Positions 10,045 through 36,356 of a DNA stretch of 64,000 nt are shown here, piece by piece. Position 1 is the stretch's first letter; the number at the start of each line of letters is the position of its first letter. Source of the stretch: Nymphaea colorata (lineage: Eukaryota; Streptophyta; Magnoliopsida; Nymphaeales; Nymphaeaceae); NCBI RefSeq assembly GCF_008831285.2, contig NC_045143.1:1275503-1339502 (forward strand), written 5' to 3'. The translations under genes were made by a program, and so were the position numbers. The notes below the pieces were generated by a model, which saw only the letters and a program-made list of their open reading frames with translations, was not told the DNA's origin and did not search any database.

Positions 10045-13000
10045 TGCGAATCCACGTTCAGCAGGGTCCCGAGAGGCAGTTCCTGTACGAGTGCTCAGCC
10101 ACTGCTCGTGTCGGCGACGTCGCCAAGGCCCTTGTCCAAACCCACAACCTTCAGCTCACAATCCGACGCCTCATCCTCCAAGCACGAAGGCAACTCCGTC
10201 CGGATAGTGATCACCCTGATGCCGGCGGCGCTAGTACTGGCAACAGCTGCAAAACTGGTGAGAGAAGAGGTTAACCCTCTTTGCTCAATAAAATTAACTT
10301 TCCCGCCATCGCTCCAACATATTTTCCCTGCTGCCCTCTTGTGCTATTTGCCCGTCTGCTAATGATGGGACCTTCTTTATGCTGAATGATGGGCCAAACA
10401 TGGGAAGTTGGTGGTTTTTAAGACGTGGATGTCTCATAGAACGAAATTTATGTCCTGCTCAATAGAAGAAACACGAAGATGGTCAAGGTAGATGAATGAC
10501 AGGTTCCAAATGCAAAATGGCAGAGGGATTGAATGATTTCTTATGAACCTAGTAAAAAGTGGATATAATTTGTTGGACGTCATAATCGGTATTGGGTGCT
10601 GAGTCCTGACTCTGGTTAACGCTGACTATGAGACCACAATGATCTTATTTTCATACCGAAACGGGGCGTTCCTTCTCTTGTGATCCATGTCTAGGGGTTG
10701 TAGTTGATGTCTTTCTCCCTACGCATGCAAATTAAAATCCCCTTTCTTTTTCTATCTTAGATAGACGAAACCGTTGCCACGGAAGCAATCCGTTGAGAGA
10801 CTGCTTACCTCATGGGTTGTACTTCCGACGGCAAAGTGAATCTTGGGGCCTCTGAATTGACAGAGAACCAACAGATACTAGAATCTGAATGTTTTCCTGC
10901 GGTGTAATGTCTATGGAAGCCGCAGATTCACAGTTGCTTGTTGATGTGCTTGAAAATCATGATTTATTGTGATGTTTGTTGAGGTGGTTTTTGGACATTT
11001 ATCTAACTCGCCATCTTTCTCTTTTCTGCAACATCATAGTCCGTCTGCTCTTAAAGTTCTTGATTTCCTTGTTTTTCGTTTTTCGGTTATAGATTCAGGC
11101 GCTGGTTTGGAACGAGCAATATCAGAAGCTGAAGCGTATATTTCGAAGGTCATAAGTCACCCATTTTTTTAACTCTCTTGTTAAATGTAGAATTGGAACT
11201 CTTTTTCAACTTTCTGTTGTAATTTTTTGATGATTTGACTGAGCTGCATATGCTCGTCCATAATCAGGATGTCAGAAATGATAAAGTGAGCTTTCCTGTT
11301 TCTTCTTACTACTTTCAGTGAAATCAGAAAATGAGCATGACAAGTGCCCATTTATGGCAGGAACAAGTACTTCACGGGAAGCTTGCATCACCTCTATTGC
11401 TAAAAGACCATATTCAGAATATTGAAAGAGAAATTGCCAACTATTCTTTCGAGGCGCTTGAACATACTTCTTTTCAACCCGGAACTTGCGAAGATGAAGG
11501 TGATTCTATTTATTTACCTAATTGCCTGCCGTTGCAATCTGTAATTTCTTGAGATATGGCAAGGAAGGCAATGTCGTTCTAATGAGGAAGTTCTCCTCCT
11601 ACAACTTTAACCCTTCAGACAAGCTGAACCTTGAGGTTCACCTCACGTTTCCGGAATCAGCTTTTTCTCTTCCTTTTTTGTCTGAAGCACATTTTGCTTC
11701 ATTTATTACCGGTGTCATCATCTTGCTGGCCCAAGCTCAGTTTAAGGCCATGTTTTGGTACAAATCAGGCTCTACTCCCAACACTGCATTGGGATGCTTG
11801 ATCTGATCTACCAAGCCCAAGATTGGGGAAAACTTGGTTATGCAAAATTGGTAAGTGGACATCTTTCTGGAACTTCTTCCCTTCAGGCTTTTCAGAATGG
11901 AGACGCATGCCTTTGGGGCTGAACTCCTCACACTTTAAACAGGGTCCTTGCCTAACCACACAAATCCCTGCTCACCAGTGGAGTCCCCTGTTGCTTTGGC
12001 GATGTGCCCGAAGGTGCATACCCTAGGTATTGAACTTTAGGCCTCCTTCGACATGGAGGCAATTCCAAGAGACCTGAGGCACTTAGTGATTTACTCTTAG
12101 CAGTAAACAGCTTAGCTAAATGCTTGGTATCCATTACTGCTTTAACGTTCACAAGGTTATGGATATTCTTGAACCTAGCATGTCTTAATTTGCTTTTCAT
12201 TGAAAATTTTGATTTGTTTTATTAAGGACGAACCTGCTTTTTTATAATACAACCATATGTGTGTGCTATAAGTAGTTAGTTCTTGCTAGTCATGCTAAAT
12301 GTTTAAATATGGTTCTCTCTTTAATACATGTACAGGAAGACTCATTTATTTAATTTTATTGTGGTCTTAACTGATGCTTTCAACCTTTGGTGGGCAGCTT
12401 GTAGGAGAGCAATGTGAGCACTGTCAAGTGTCAGCTGTCAAGTTGACAACCCTGGACTAAGTCCCAACCCTGCCATTTTGGTCCCTGAGCTTTTCCATGG
12501 TGTTGTCTTTGGGAGGCTTAATGGTCTAGGCTCACCCTTATCATAGGATATAAAAATAAAAAAAGGGTGTTCCATGATAGAATATATAGTTCCATGATAG
12601 AACATATAGCGACGCTGTTAAAGAGATTTTCAATTTCTTCTGCAGCTATTTGAATTTGTTCTGTTATATGAGCTTTTGGAAGCTTTAGTTGCAATATTCA
12701 TTCTGTATGAATGTTTATCAGGTCTGGAGTTTCTGCATGAGGATGAAACACGAATATGGTGGGCCGGAAAGGAACTTCAAAAAACCAAAGCGTTGTCCGA
12801 ATATGTCGGTAAAAATGAGAAAACAAAGGTAAAGGTTTGTTTAGCTTTCATTACACCAAATTACACACCTTGACGCCGGGCAAACTCTTAGTTATGAGCT
12901 CATTGGTGGCAGATTGTAGTCAAATTGGAGCCTTCATCTCCTGAACCATCACTTTGTTCTTCTGTAAGTACTTTTTTTGTCTTCTCTGGTGCTTTTAGTA

Positions 13001-14268
13001 AAAGGTGGTTGCTCATTCATTCTTGGGACTGTGTCACAAGAGAGAAACAAAGAAAGAAGCAAACCTGTTCCTCAAGCCATTTATGCTAGCTCATAACCAT
13101 CCAATACTGGATTAATCCGCACTGCAAAAGAATATAAAGCTCTGGAGTTGGTTTCCATTTCTCAAAAATGGAGCATGTCTCACATTCCAAGTCTTACACT
13201 ACTGGTTGTAGCTACCATCTCAATAACTTGCTATTTTTTTGCCTGTTGGCTCATTTCGTGTTGCCATTATGAAGGCTTTTGTCAAAATATGAAATTGTAT
13301 ACTTTGAGGTGAACAATCTGACAACTTTGAGACCTCCAATTCGTGAAGATATGCTGCTCATTTTATCATGCAAACTGGTTACATTCATTTTTTATCATCG
13401 CTCACTCTGCAGTGTGGTTTTCTTTGTTTTTTCCTTCTTTTCTTTCTGTTTTCCAAATGGGGAACGGGACACGATCGTAGGACTCCAACAAAAGGTAACC
13501 ACGGTAATGCATCGATTGGTTGGCGAACAAGGTGTGACCCCTTTAGATCCCTTTGCATTGACTAGCAGATACTCTCATTCAGTCAAATCAACAGTCTTTC
13601 TTTTCATCAAATCATTGCTTCATTATTTGGCAGGTAGATCAAGGAATCCTGGACGAAAAGCGTGACATTTCTATATGCTTCTCTGGTTTTTGAGCTGAAC
13701 TTCTATGATCTGCATTAAGGCCTGGGACGACTTGTATTGCATGCTTGTCAGGATGTACTGCTCTTTTCTAATTTTCCTTTTTTTTTTCTAAATGTTCACA
13801 TGATGTCCACAATTTTCTTACGAACAATCTGTGCACTGAAAGATGTTTGACCCAGCTAGCCTTGCGGATGACAACCTTTCTTGTACCCCATGGAGGGGAA
13901 CATGCTGAAATTAAGCTCATCTTAGTGCTGATTAAAGTGGCAATTCTGGTCAAAGTATCTGCGTGTACAATTGTTTCTTTCCTTCCGGGGTGCTCGTTTT
14001 CTTGTCTAATTTGTGCGCTTCAAGATTGGGAAAGCGGGATAAGTTGAAGCAGTTGGTCTCTCTTCTAGTAATTCAACCTGACTTGTAAAAAACTGTTAAA
14101 AGTATCTCATATAAGTTGGGAAAAAGAAACTGTTACTCCTAGTGGATAAAAGGCGCAGGCATAAATATTGAGCATTCTATGGTTTCAACTTAGAAAGATG
14201 GTGGTGATAATGCTGATTTTGGTGTTGAAGATTTCTCGGAGGAAACATTGAGATTGAAGGTGGTTTGA
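10041..14268 (+). CDS. CFAP298: CFAP298-like protein (C21orf59/Kurly, DUF2870); 3' end uncertain
   Basis: Five exons join in frame with GT-AG introns: 10041-10257 (phase 1), 11093-11148, 11361-11499 (phase 1), 12722-12828 and 12913-12963, giving 190 residues. The protein starts MVRIHVQQGPERQFLYECSA, like the family's MV-HVK...ESQFL opening. It continues with ISEAEAYISKEQVLHGK and KDHIQNIEREIA, then the signature IWWAGKELQKTKALSEYVGK followed by NEKTK, and IVVKLEPSSPEP. The human counterpart has about 290 residues and is needed for dynein-arm assembly and ciliary motility; the role in plants is unclear. The 3' part is not resolved: I could not find the usual MAYYxKRQEELKRL-type exon. A candidate last exon at 14194-14268 (KDGGDNADFGVEDFSEETLR, stop TGA) fits phase 0. 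The gene could therefore encode about 214 residues, or be missing a middle exon. Confidence 0.72.
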
Positions 14269-16825
14269 TGTAAATAAATATATCCAAGAATCACAAGGAG
14301 AAGATCTTCGTGTGAATCTTATTGAAGTGCTGACGTACACTGATCAACCTGCCATCGAAGACCTCTTGAATATTCGAGGTTATTCAAGCGAGCAATCACT
14401 ACATCTCAACAGGCCCTTGTAGCTGGATGTAGATACCGAATTAAAAGAACAATCTTATTCATAAAGCAACTTCTCTTCGCAGCGCCCAATATTTTTTTCA
14501 GCGATCATGGTTGAGTACAACGTGGAACATGGAAATTAATTATATTCGAATATTGGTCTGTGGTGATAACTGTCGCATTCCTCCAAAAGCATCAGTGGCC
14601 TCAAGAACGAAAAACAAAAGTGCACGGTGGAGCAGGTTTAAGGTAAAACCGAATTGTAAGCTACGAGAATGCAAGGCATAAAATTCTATATTAATTAGAG
14701 GGTGGTGCGCTGGCCCTTTCTTTGTCTTCAATCTTGTTAAAGCTTTTGAGTGGCATGCTTTGATTTGCTTAAGATTTGTTTTATTGCAATGGCCGGATGA
14801 AAAAAGAAAAGTTCGGTGGGATGGCTAATCAGCCATTGGCATCCTCACGTCATTGCTTTATCAAGGAATCATATTACCGAAAGTTGGAATTCCATATATA
14901 ATCAGCCATTCACATCCTTATGGCATTGCTTTATCAAGGAATCATATTGCTTAAAGTTGGACTTGCACATGATTAATGTGTGAAAAGAGGATTCTTGATA
15001 GCCCATTACTAGTTGATTGTTCTATCTTATTATCACAAGGTGTCAAAAATGGGAAATTGGTCATTCTGGTTTATTAAACAGTTCTCCTCTCTTTTTAACT
15101 TAGAACTACTTTTTTTTCATCCAAAGTCTTTTTTCCTCTTAAAATTCGTTATAGTGAATTGCACCACTAAGATAGCGGATGAATACACTTAAATTGCAAG
15201 TGGCGCAAAAAATGATGAGCTACCATTAGTTTATGAATGTACTTTTTATATTGGTGGGCTGTCGGTCATAGCTAACGTTATGTCGTCGGCTTTCTTATTC
15301 CTCCCTTACTTTGGAATATTGTTATCATGCACTCTTTTATAGCTTTATGCAAATTTTAGCAGTCTTGCCAAGTGCACCTTGGAATTAAAAACGTTTTCCC
15401 CCTTATCCAAGTTCTACCTTTTCATTTATTTTCATCTTTTTGTAAGTACATTGATAATATGAACAATGATGCCAGCATATCTTCCAAGTTCATCTTTTGT
15501 TTTGAAAAGATTAGTGTTGGAATTAGATGGGCAACAAGCGGGCAACGCATTCGTGAAGCCAGTGTATTTACTAAAAGCCTGCAACAACTGGCCAACTTAA
15601 GAGTCAAGATCATTAATAGATAATAGGGATGCACCTTCGTGCTAACTTCTTGATCCTCTTCAACTTGAAGGTCTTAATGCACTCCCTACCAATTAAATAG
15701 AACTCTAGCTGGTTAATCTAAGCATAGAACCAGTCCAGAAAGATCTAAATTTTGAAATCCCACGGCGAAAAAGTTCGACGTACATCCTCAGGGCCTTGTC
15801 CTCTAAGTTGGCTCCTGTAACACGAAAACTAATGTATGGTCACCCTTGTGGAACTAAATACTTTTAAAAGAGCAGTTTTTTTCACTTAAATTTCGCTTTT
15901 CAAAATCTAAAAATGGTCGTATAAAAGTGTCGACGAGCTATGTTATAAAGATAGCATTGAGCCAGAGATGAATCTCAGAACGAAGACTATTCAAAAAAGC
16001 ATTGCTAGCAAAAGATGTATGCTGTTTGAAAAAGACTAATTGGTAAGCAATAGTTCTGGTAGGGGTGCAGAAAAGCTACGTCATTTCCTGCTCTCTTTCT
16101 TTTTCTTCTGGTGTAAGTGTAGTTTTTGGACCATGTAGAACATATTTGGCGTTCTCTCAGTTTGCCTTGTCGGGGAGCACATGCGAAGGTAATCAGTGGC
16201 TATGTGTCCATTCATGCATGTGAGGACTCTTGGTTGAAACATCATGCACCCAGTGCTAGAATAGCAGTAGTTTAGGAGGTGATGATAGGGTCTGCGCCTC
16301 TGAGGTTCCTGGCTTCTGCATTTTGCAGATCCATGGAATATCATGAACATTTTCACACGCAGACACCTTTAAACTTTAAAGAAAATGGAGAGGTAGCATC
16401 CTTGAGTCATTCAAGTTGGAGGACGTGGATCTGATAGAAGATTTAATTGAACTGAGTCGTGAGTATTCAGCACTTTCATTCTTCTCATCTAAATACTGTG
16501 CAGTTGGTGGAACCCACTGCACATTAATCAGGAGAAGGGACGAAATGTACCGATTGGATCAGTGTAGCCTCTCAGCTGGCGGGGATGTTCCTAATTTTAC
16601 TTGCCAGTAAAGAACAAATTCTGCACAAAGAAGTTATACACCAGACCCTCTGTCTATTTTAACCTCAGTAAAACTCTCTCTCTCACTCTGCCACACACAC
16701 ATATGCATATGCTTGTGAGGAGAAAGAAAGGGGGAAGAAGGGAAAAACAAACAAAGAAACCTCAGAGCCTTTCAAGAAACGATTCATGCTCCGCTAGTTT
16801 CCATTTACATTTTTACAGGAAAGTT
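14269..16825. other. Spacer between the CFAP298-like and MAKR genes
   Basis: No convincing gene is visible. It contains one 73-bp imperfect direct repeat (14827-14961). The short ORFs here lack any recognised motif or splice continuity. The right end probably includes the MAKR 3' UTR. Confidence 0.5.
14827..14961. repeat. Imperfect 73-bp tandem duplication
   Basis: The block starting AATCAGCCATTGGCATCCT (14827) repeats from 14900 as AATCAGCCATTCACATCCT. Both copies share CATTGCTTTATCAAGGAATC and end in AAGTTGGA. Confidence 0.85.
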
Positions 16826-17977
16826 TCACCCTCTGCAAAGTCCAGGCCTCTCTTCAGTTTCACGTGCTGCCAGTCTTGAAGCAGCAGTCAGAGTAAAGAA
16901 CCCCACCTCGCTCGTACTCTTCCTTGGACACAACTGAGACTCTTTGCAGTAAGCAATGGCTCCCTGGATGGAGCTCTCAACATCAGAATTGACACTGCTG
17001 CTCCTCTTCAGCAAGTGCTGACCATCATTCCCGCTTGGATCCCCAGATGTGGACACCAATGAACAAGAGGAAGAAGACTGTGGCTTAGAAGCACAGCTTG
17101 ACGTGCTCTTAATGGCACCTGAAAATGACCTTCTATGCCCAGTTTCTTCAACCGCTAAGGCCTTGCTGCTCTCCCAGAATATCTTCTCATAAGGGTCACT
17201 ACTCTTGCCCAACTTGGTGTACCTGCTCTTCAAGTAATCGTTCACCTTTGCTACAGAACTCCGATCAGCATGCAGGTGCTCTTCCTTCGTAGAAGGGTCC
17301 TCACTGTTTTTGAAAGAAGCAGCGTATGCTCTATTACCAGGCTTGCCAAAGAGAGACCTAAAGTAGGCTCTTGAAGCTTTCAGTTTCAAGCCCAAAGTCG
17401 ACTGCTTGATCAACCTGAGCCTCTTGATCCATGCTTTTTTGATAGACGATGAAGAAGAATTTCCATCACTCCCAACGTCAAGGCTGTCACCATTATTCAA
17501 GTAGCAGTCATCAAAATACTCGTCTGGGTTCAACTCCCCACTGACTTGGCAAGACTGAGGAGGAGTCACATCACAGGACTCGAACGGGGTGGCCCCTGCA
17601 GAAGAGAGTGGGGAGGCCTTCTCTTCACCGCAGGCCTGCAGGAGCTTCTGGAGCATTTGGATCCTTGGAGGGAGGTGGAGGGGCAGGAGCTTCCCCTTGT
17701 AGAACAGCTCATCAGCAGGTGAGGTGAGTGAGTCCTTTTCTTGGAGGGACATGTTGAATTCAAACTCTGGGGAGGAGTTGAAGGAGTAACAGAGGAAGGT
17801 GGCGGAGTTGAGATCCATGTCTATGTAGTCTTCATCATTGGGGGGAATGGCCAGGTCAAATGAGAAGAGGGGCTTTGAATGTGACGCTCTGTCGGAGGGA
17901 CGCATTGGGATAGATGGGTACATGGCAGTGCTTGTTCTCCACCCAGTGAGTGCGTGGAGAGAAGATGGCAGAGGCAT
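16826..17977 (-). CDS. MAKR: MEMBRANE-ASSOCIATED KINASE REGULATOR (MAKR) family protein
   Basis: A single-exon gene of 383 residues. Features in order: DEDYIDMDL (48-56), EFEFNMS (71-77), SPADELFYKGKLLPLHLPPR (86-105), a Lys/Arg-rich stretch about 180-212 (KKAWIKRLRLIKQS and RAYFRSLFGK), HRRSFSGAIK (281-290) and a C-terminal motif SSIQGAIAYCKES (335-347). This set is the MAKR/BKI1 pattern. Family members sit on the plasma membrane through the basic patch and use the C-terminal motif to bind and inhibit receptor kinases (BKI1 acts on BRI1; MAKRs act with several LRR kinases and in auxin responses). I cannot say which numbered MAKR this is. The ATG at 17977 gives a normal-length protein; Met20 is an alternative start. 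A CT-rich run lies about 220 bp upstream on the coding strand. No defects are seen. Confidence 0.88.
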   Translation of the reverse strand: MPLPSSLHALTGWRTSTAMYPSIPMRPSDRASHSKPLFSFDLAIPPNDEDYIDMDLNSATFLCYSFNSSPEFEFNMSLQEKDSLTSPADELFYKGKLLPLHLPPRIQMLQKLLQACGEEKASPLSSAGATPFESCDVTPPQSCQVSGELNPDEYFDDCYLNNGDSLDVGSDGNSSSSSIKKAWIKRLRLIKQSTLGLKLKASRAYFRSLFGKPGNRAYAASFKNSEDPSTKEEHLHADRSSVAKVNDYLKSRYTKLGKSSDPYEKIFWESSKALAVEETGHRRSFSGAIKSTSSCASKPQSSSSCSLVSTSGDPSGNDGQHLLKRSSSVNSDVESSIQGAIAYCKESQLCPRKSTSEVGFFTLTAASRLAARETEERPGLCRG

Positions 17978-18196
17978 CCTTTAAAAGAAGAGTTGATGCC
18001 ATACAAAAGAAAAATCAAAGAAGCTGTGGTTATTTGTGCGAAGAGTCATTTAATTGAGTACATCTGGAAGCCTCCAAGAAAAAATATAATGTATATTTCG
18101 ATTAACGGCCCACCATGTTCATGTAGGGCCACATTATTTCATAGGTATTGCAGCAGTGATCTCTACTTGAGATACTCTAGCTTCAGTGATATTCTG

Positions 18197-18197
18197 T

Positions 18198-18242
<45 letters not shown>
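18197..18242. repeat. GA/CT microsatellite upstream of MAKR
   Basis: An almost pure GA run, broken by one GAAAGA, lying 220-265 bp upstream of the MAKR ATG. On the coding strand it is a CT tract, as often seen in plant 5' UTRs and core promoters. Confidence 0.9.
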
Positions 18243-18247
<5 letters not shown>

Positions 18248-21200
18248 GCCTGATCACAGTTGAGTGTGTCCCACAGGCAATTATCGGTAAGGCCATCCGA
18301 TGTTGCAGTAAGGATAATCTATCAAAGCGGGAAGTAACCAGGGGTTCTTGAATTATACGAGGCAGGAGAAGCCTCTGCGCCAAATTTAAAAGGAGCAGCG
18401 ACGGGAATGACTGAAGTTAAATCGCTACTAAATATTTTACTGAAAGAAAAAGCTGTTGTCTAATCGAGAAATAACATGATTAAAATACCACACGCTGTTA
18501 TAAACTAGATTTTTTTGGCGGTTTTTACAAGGCTTTTAGGACAACGGGGACACGCACAGATAAAAAAAGAGGCATTCCGGGGAAGGAGTCTCACTTTTCT
18601 TCCACAACCGTCGCCACCAGCCTACGGATGCATTTTCTTTTTTCCCTTCTAAATCTTTTGTTTCTTGTGGGAAGTAATGCTTCCTGCCATGCAGCTTCTT
18701 ATATTCCTCATATAAAGGTCAAATTCGAATTTTGAAAGGAGAAATTCCCAAAGATCAAAGCTGGCTGCTCGTGCTGCAACTCTTCCCCATGCAGAAACAG
18801 GAGACCATGGTTTTAATCTTTGACCACAGTCATCGTGCGACCTTTAGAGCTGGAAAACAAGCTAAGCTGCTAGCTCTGCTTTGCTCGGCTTCGCTCGGCT
18901 GCTAAGGAGTTTCTGCAAGCTAGTAAACTTTCATAGCAAGCCGAATATATATGAATAATGGGTGTCCGGCTTAGTATCACCTCCCAAAAGCTCCGGTAAT
19001 TAAGTTCAAACTTTTTGTCGAAGCGTCTTAATTACTTGGATCATGATTCAACATGCTGAAGTTCATACTCCACTAGTTTCAATTTGGGCAGCACAAACTC
19101 CCATTTGAGAAGCTAAATTCAATACCTTGAGCTGAATTTTGGCTCAATCCAAGCTTAAATACATTAAGCAAACCAGCATCTTCATCTTGCCTGCAAACCA
19201 TCGTCATCGCAAGCTTCCGAATGACCATCAAAACTTAGAAAGTTGCGCCAACATTTTGAATTCATAAGCTCTTAATCATGTGGGGAAAGCCGAGGCCACT
19301 AAAACGAATGCCTGACGGTTCAGTTCTGTCGTATTCTTGCACGTATGAGCAGGTATTAAGCCAAGGAGAACAGAAACCGAAGCTTTGAGAACCCAACACC
19401 AAGTTGAACTCGGAGACCAAAGCTTGGAGAAGCCATAAATACGCCACCAATTGAGGATGCTGGAAGGTTGGTGGCCAGCTTGCACTTTTAGAAGCTCAAT
19501 GCATTAGACCCACTGAACATGAATATTGCAAAACCAACGCAAGCTCTAAATACACACAAATTAAACGCCTCTATGGTCTAGGGAAGAGATCAAAGTGAGA
19601 TATTCAGTTACCTAATTAAGCCTGTCTGGTCCGGGATCTACAAATAGCGGCGGTTCATTGGATTTTGCTTTTGTGACTAGTATCCGGGGCCTGTTCGTTT
19701 ACTGTCAAAAAGCAGTTGACGCTCGGGCAGCGTTGAAACCAACCAGGCCAGAGCTGGATCCACTTCGAGCAAATCAGTCAAACATAAATTGGCTCTCACA
19801 TTGTGTCAAACTATTTAGTGATGTCAACTAGCCTTATTGAACAACGAGATATGTTTTATTAGAATGACTTTAGAAAAAGGTCCACAAATTAGGGTTCTTC
19901 TATAAAAGGACAAAAAATACCTTGAAAATGAAGAAAATGTTACTTTTTTTTGTCAAAGACATCTCATTTGCTCATCTATTTCATTTAATGATTAATGTTG
20001 TTTAATGGGGGGAAGAGAAAGAGAGAGAGAGAAGGGAGGGTGAAGAGGAGGGAACAAGAAAAGGTCCACTTAACCTCATTCCAAGATCAACACTCCTCAG
20101 GATAGCACCCTCAAGACTGGGTATTCCACTCGGTAGAACGCTCGTGATTTTCACCAGAACAGAAAGGATCTAAGGAACGAGCCTAGGCACTGTTCTAAAT
20201 TCAAAAATAGAACGGCACGATCCAGAATCAAAGGGGCCGCTTTTTCCACGTTCCCCACATTATTTGTCACCATCTTCCACCGCACGCTAAAAGGCCAAAG
20301 ATAGTGAAGAGAGCCAACGAATTAATAGGTTTCGCCAAATTGCCTCTAAATTGGGAGTGGGTCCATAAGAGGGGTTACACTGTTGGAAAATATCAAGATT
20401 TACAGCCCAGCTTGAATTAAAAGAAGAGAAAAAGAAAGAAGAAGCAACAACAGGTCTGATAATGGGGATAACCCATGTATACTTAGGTTGACTGGAATTG
20501 AGATGACTGTCGTGCAGTCAAATCCAAACAGAAATAGATGTAATGGAGTTATTTTTGGACTAAAATATGAAGTCCATAGAAGGATTAGGCCTCGCCGAAT
20601 GTTGGCAGATCTGTTTACAAGCCGGGCAATGTATTAAGTCTATGGCTTATTTAAGGGGAGGGAGGGGCTAGGGGCGCCATGGATGGCGATGGCCTGGTCT
20701 GGGCCTTCGGCTTTTAGGTGGGACCAACTACCAAGCAGCTTATCCCAGCCTATGGGGCCAACTTATCATTCGAGGCCCACTTAGGTCCGACATTGATGCA
20801 GGCAGCCACAGTAGGAAAGGTTCATTTTTCATGGATTTGTGGCCGTCACATCAGGAGGCGCTTTCATGGATCCAGGCCCAGCAAGGTAGGTCGCCGGTCC
20901 CTCTAGCCGGAGAAATAGCCAGCAGTTCTAGAGAGCAAGTGCAGATCATCATCGTCCATGGGGACGAATAAGAGTCCCAGAAGGTAAAATGGCCAATAGA
21001 TACTGAACTTCGAGAAGACTTTCGTCGAACTTTTTCGTTTTCGACAACATCTACCGAAAGGGAGGGGCCATGAAGTTAACAGCCCACTTGCTCATGTTTC
21101 CTAACCAATGGTAGCAGCGAAAGAAATGCATGCGGCATGATGATGCCCCTCTCAATGGGAAACAATTACAGTTACTCTTTGATGGATAGTTTCTTGTCCA

Positions 21201-22299
21201 GAAGACAACGCTTTTGAAAAAGGCCGTTATCTTCCTCGTTTCTTATAAAACTGGGAAGCTGGGGACACTAAGCAGCCGCCCCACTTAGAAGAATGCACTG
21301 AGCTGATAACCAGCGGACGGAACTATAAAATAAATATCTGCTTCTTTAATTATTTTGTTTCAAATATGTTACTAGCATTTCTCGTCCATCATAGCACTAC
21401 AAAAGAATAACCAACATGATAGACAGATGGCATGCAAAGCGATCTTGAAAGATGTTAAATTGAAAACACTTGGTCAAGCCTCAACTTTTGTTGCACCACA
21501 GCCTGAGCTTTTCTATAGTGTCGATCTAGTAAGTCCACTGTTGTCGGGGCTCACCAGGGTTTCCCTTTCCAGGAACGGGCCCATTAAGTGATCTAGACCT
21601 TGAATAGTTCCTGCCATTTACGAAGGAATTCCAATGAAAGAATTTTCGAGTATTAGTTGCACAATAGGACCAGGGAAGAGCTAAAACGATCATGCTAAGA
21701 AGAAAAACGAGTAATTTAACATAACTTGGCCAAATATATTTATCATATTAAAATAGCAGAATAGACCATGATTTAGAGCTTATGGAATTCAGAGCTCCCA
21801 CAATTGCTTGAAGATGAAACATAATATGGTTGGGCTTGTGAATTAGTTGCACAAAGGTTTTTATGGAATTCAGAGCTCCCACAATTGTTTGAAGATGAAA
21901 TATAATATGGTTGGGCTGGTGAATTAGTTCCAAAAGTTTGAGTGGCGGTTACAATATTAATCCACTTAAAACCAATTGCAGCAAAAGCACATAATCTACT
22001 TTAAAGAATGGATATACAGGATCGTTCATACATATGCACAAATATCAGCTAAACCCTTATGAAGGAAAAAGACAGGCTGCACCTGAATTATTCGTAGAAT
22101 CTTGCAACAGATGATAGGAACCTGAAGTTCCACATTGTCCAAATTTGCTTGCTCCCTCCTGCCTAGACAAGAACCATTATCTACAGATGCCCATCCAAAT
22201 GGGCTCACATGTGAGCGTGTCTGTGCTGTTATAGAATGCACACACTACTCGAATGCCAATAAGGCCAGCAGAGTCTGGGTTCTCATGAACCAAGTGTAT
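18243..22299. other. Long spacer between MAKR and the coiled-coil gene
   Basis: About 4 kb with no recognisable gene. The left part would carry the MAKR promoter; the right end (about 22.0-22.3 kb) should be the 3' UTR of the minus-strand coiled-coil gene. One 81-bp tandem duplication lies at 21781-21931. The short ORFs are unsupported. Confidence 0.55.
21781..21931. repeat. 81-bp tandem duplication
   Basis: The block starting TATGGAATTCAGAGCTCCCA (21781) recurs at 21862. Both copies contain ATAATATGGTTGGGCT and GTGAATTAGTT. Only a few bases differ, so the duplication is recent. Confidence 0.9.
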
Positions 22300-36317
<14,018 letters not shown>

Positions 36318-36336
36318 CCTGATCGGCCCGATTCGT

Positions 36337-36356
36337 CACACACACACACACACACA
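36337..36356. repeat. (CA)n tract just upstream of the coiled-coil gene start
   Basis: CA repeat some 20-40 bp upstream of the ATG of the minus-strand coiled-coil gene, reading TG on that strand, probably in its 5' UTR. Confidence 0.85.

Noticed and set aside
9962-10362. Two other plus-strand frames over the first CFAP298-like exon
   Set aside because: They are shadow frames running through the (AG)15 tract; only the 10041 frame splices on into conserved exons.
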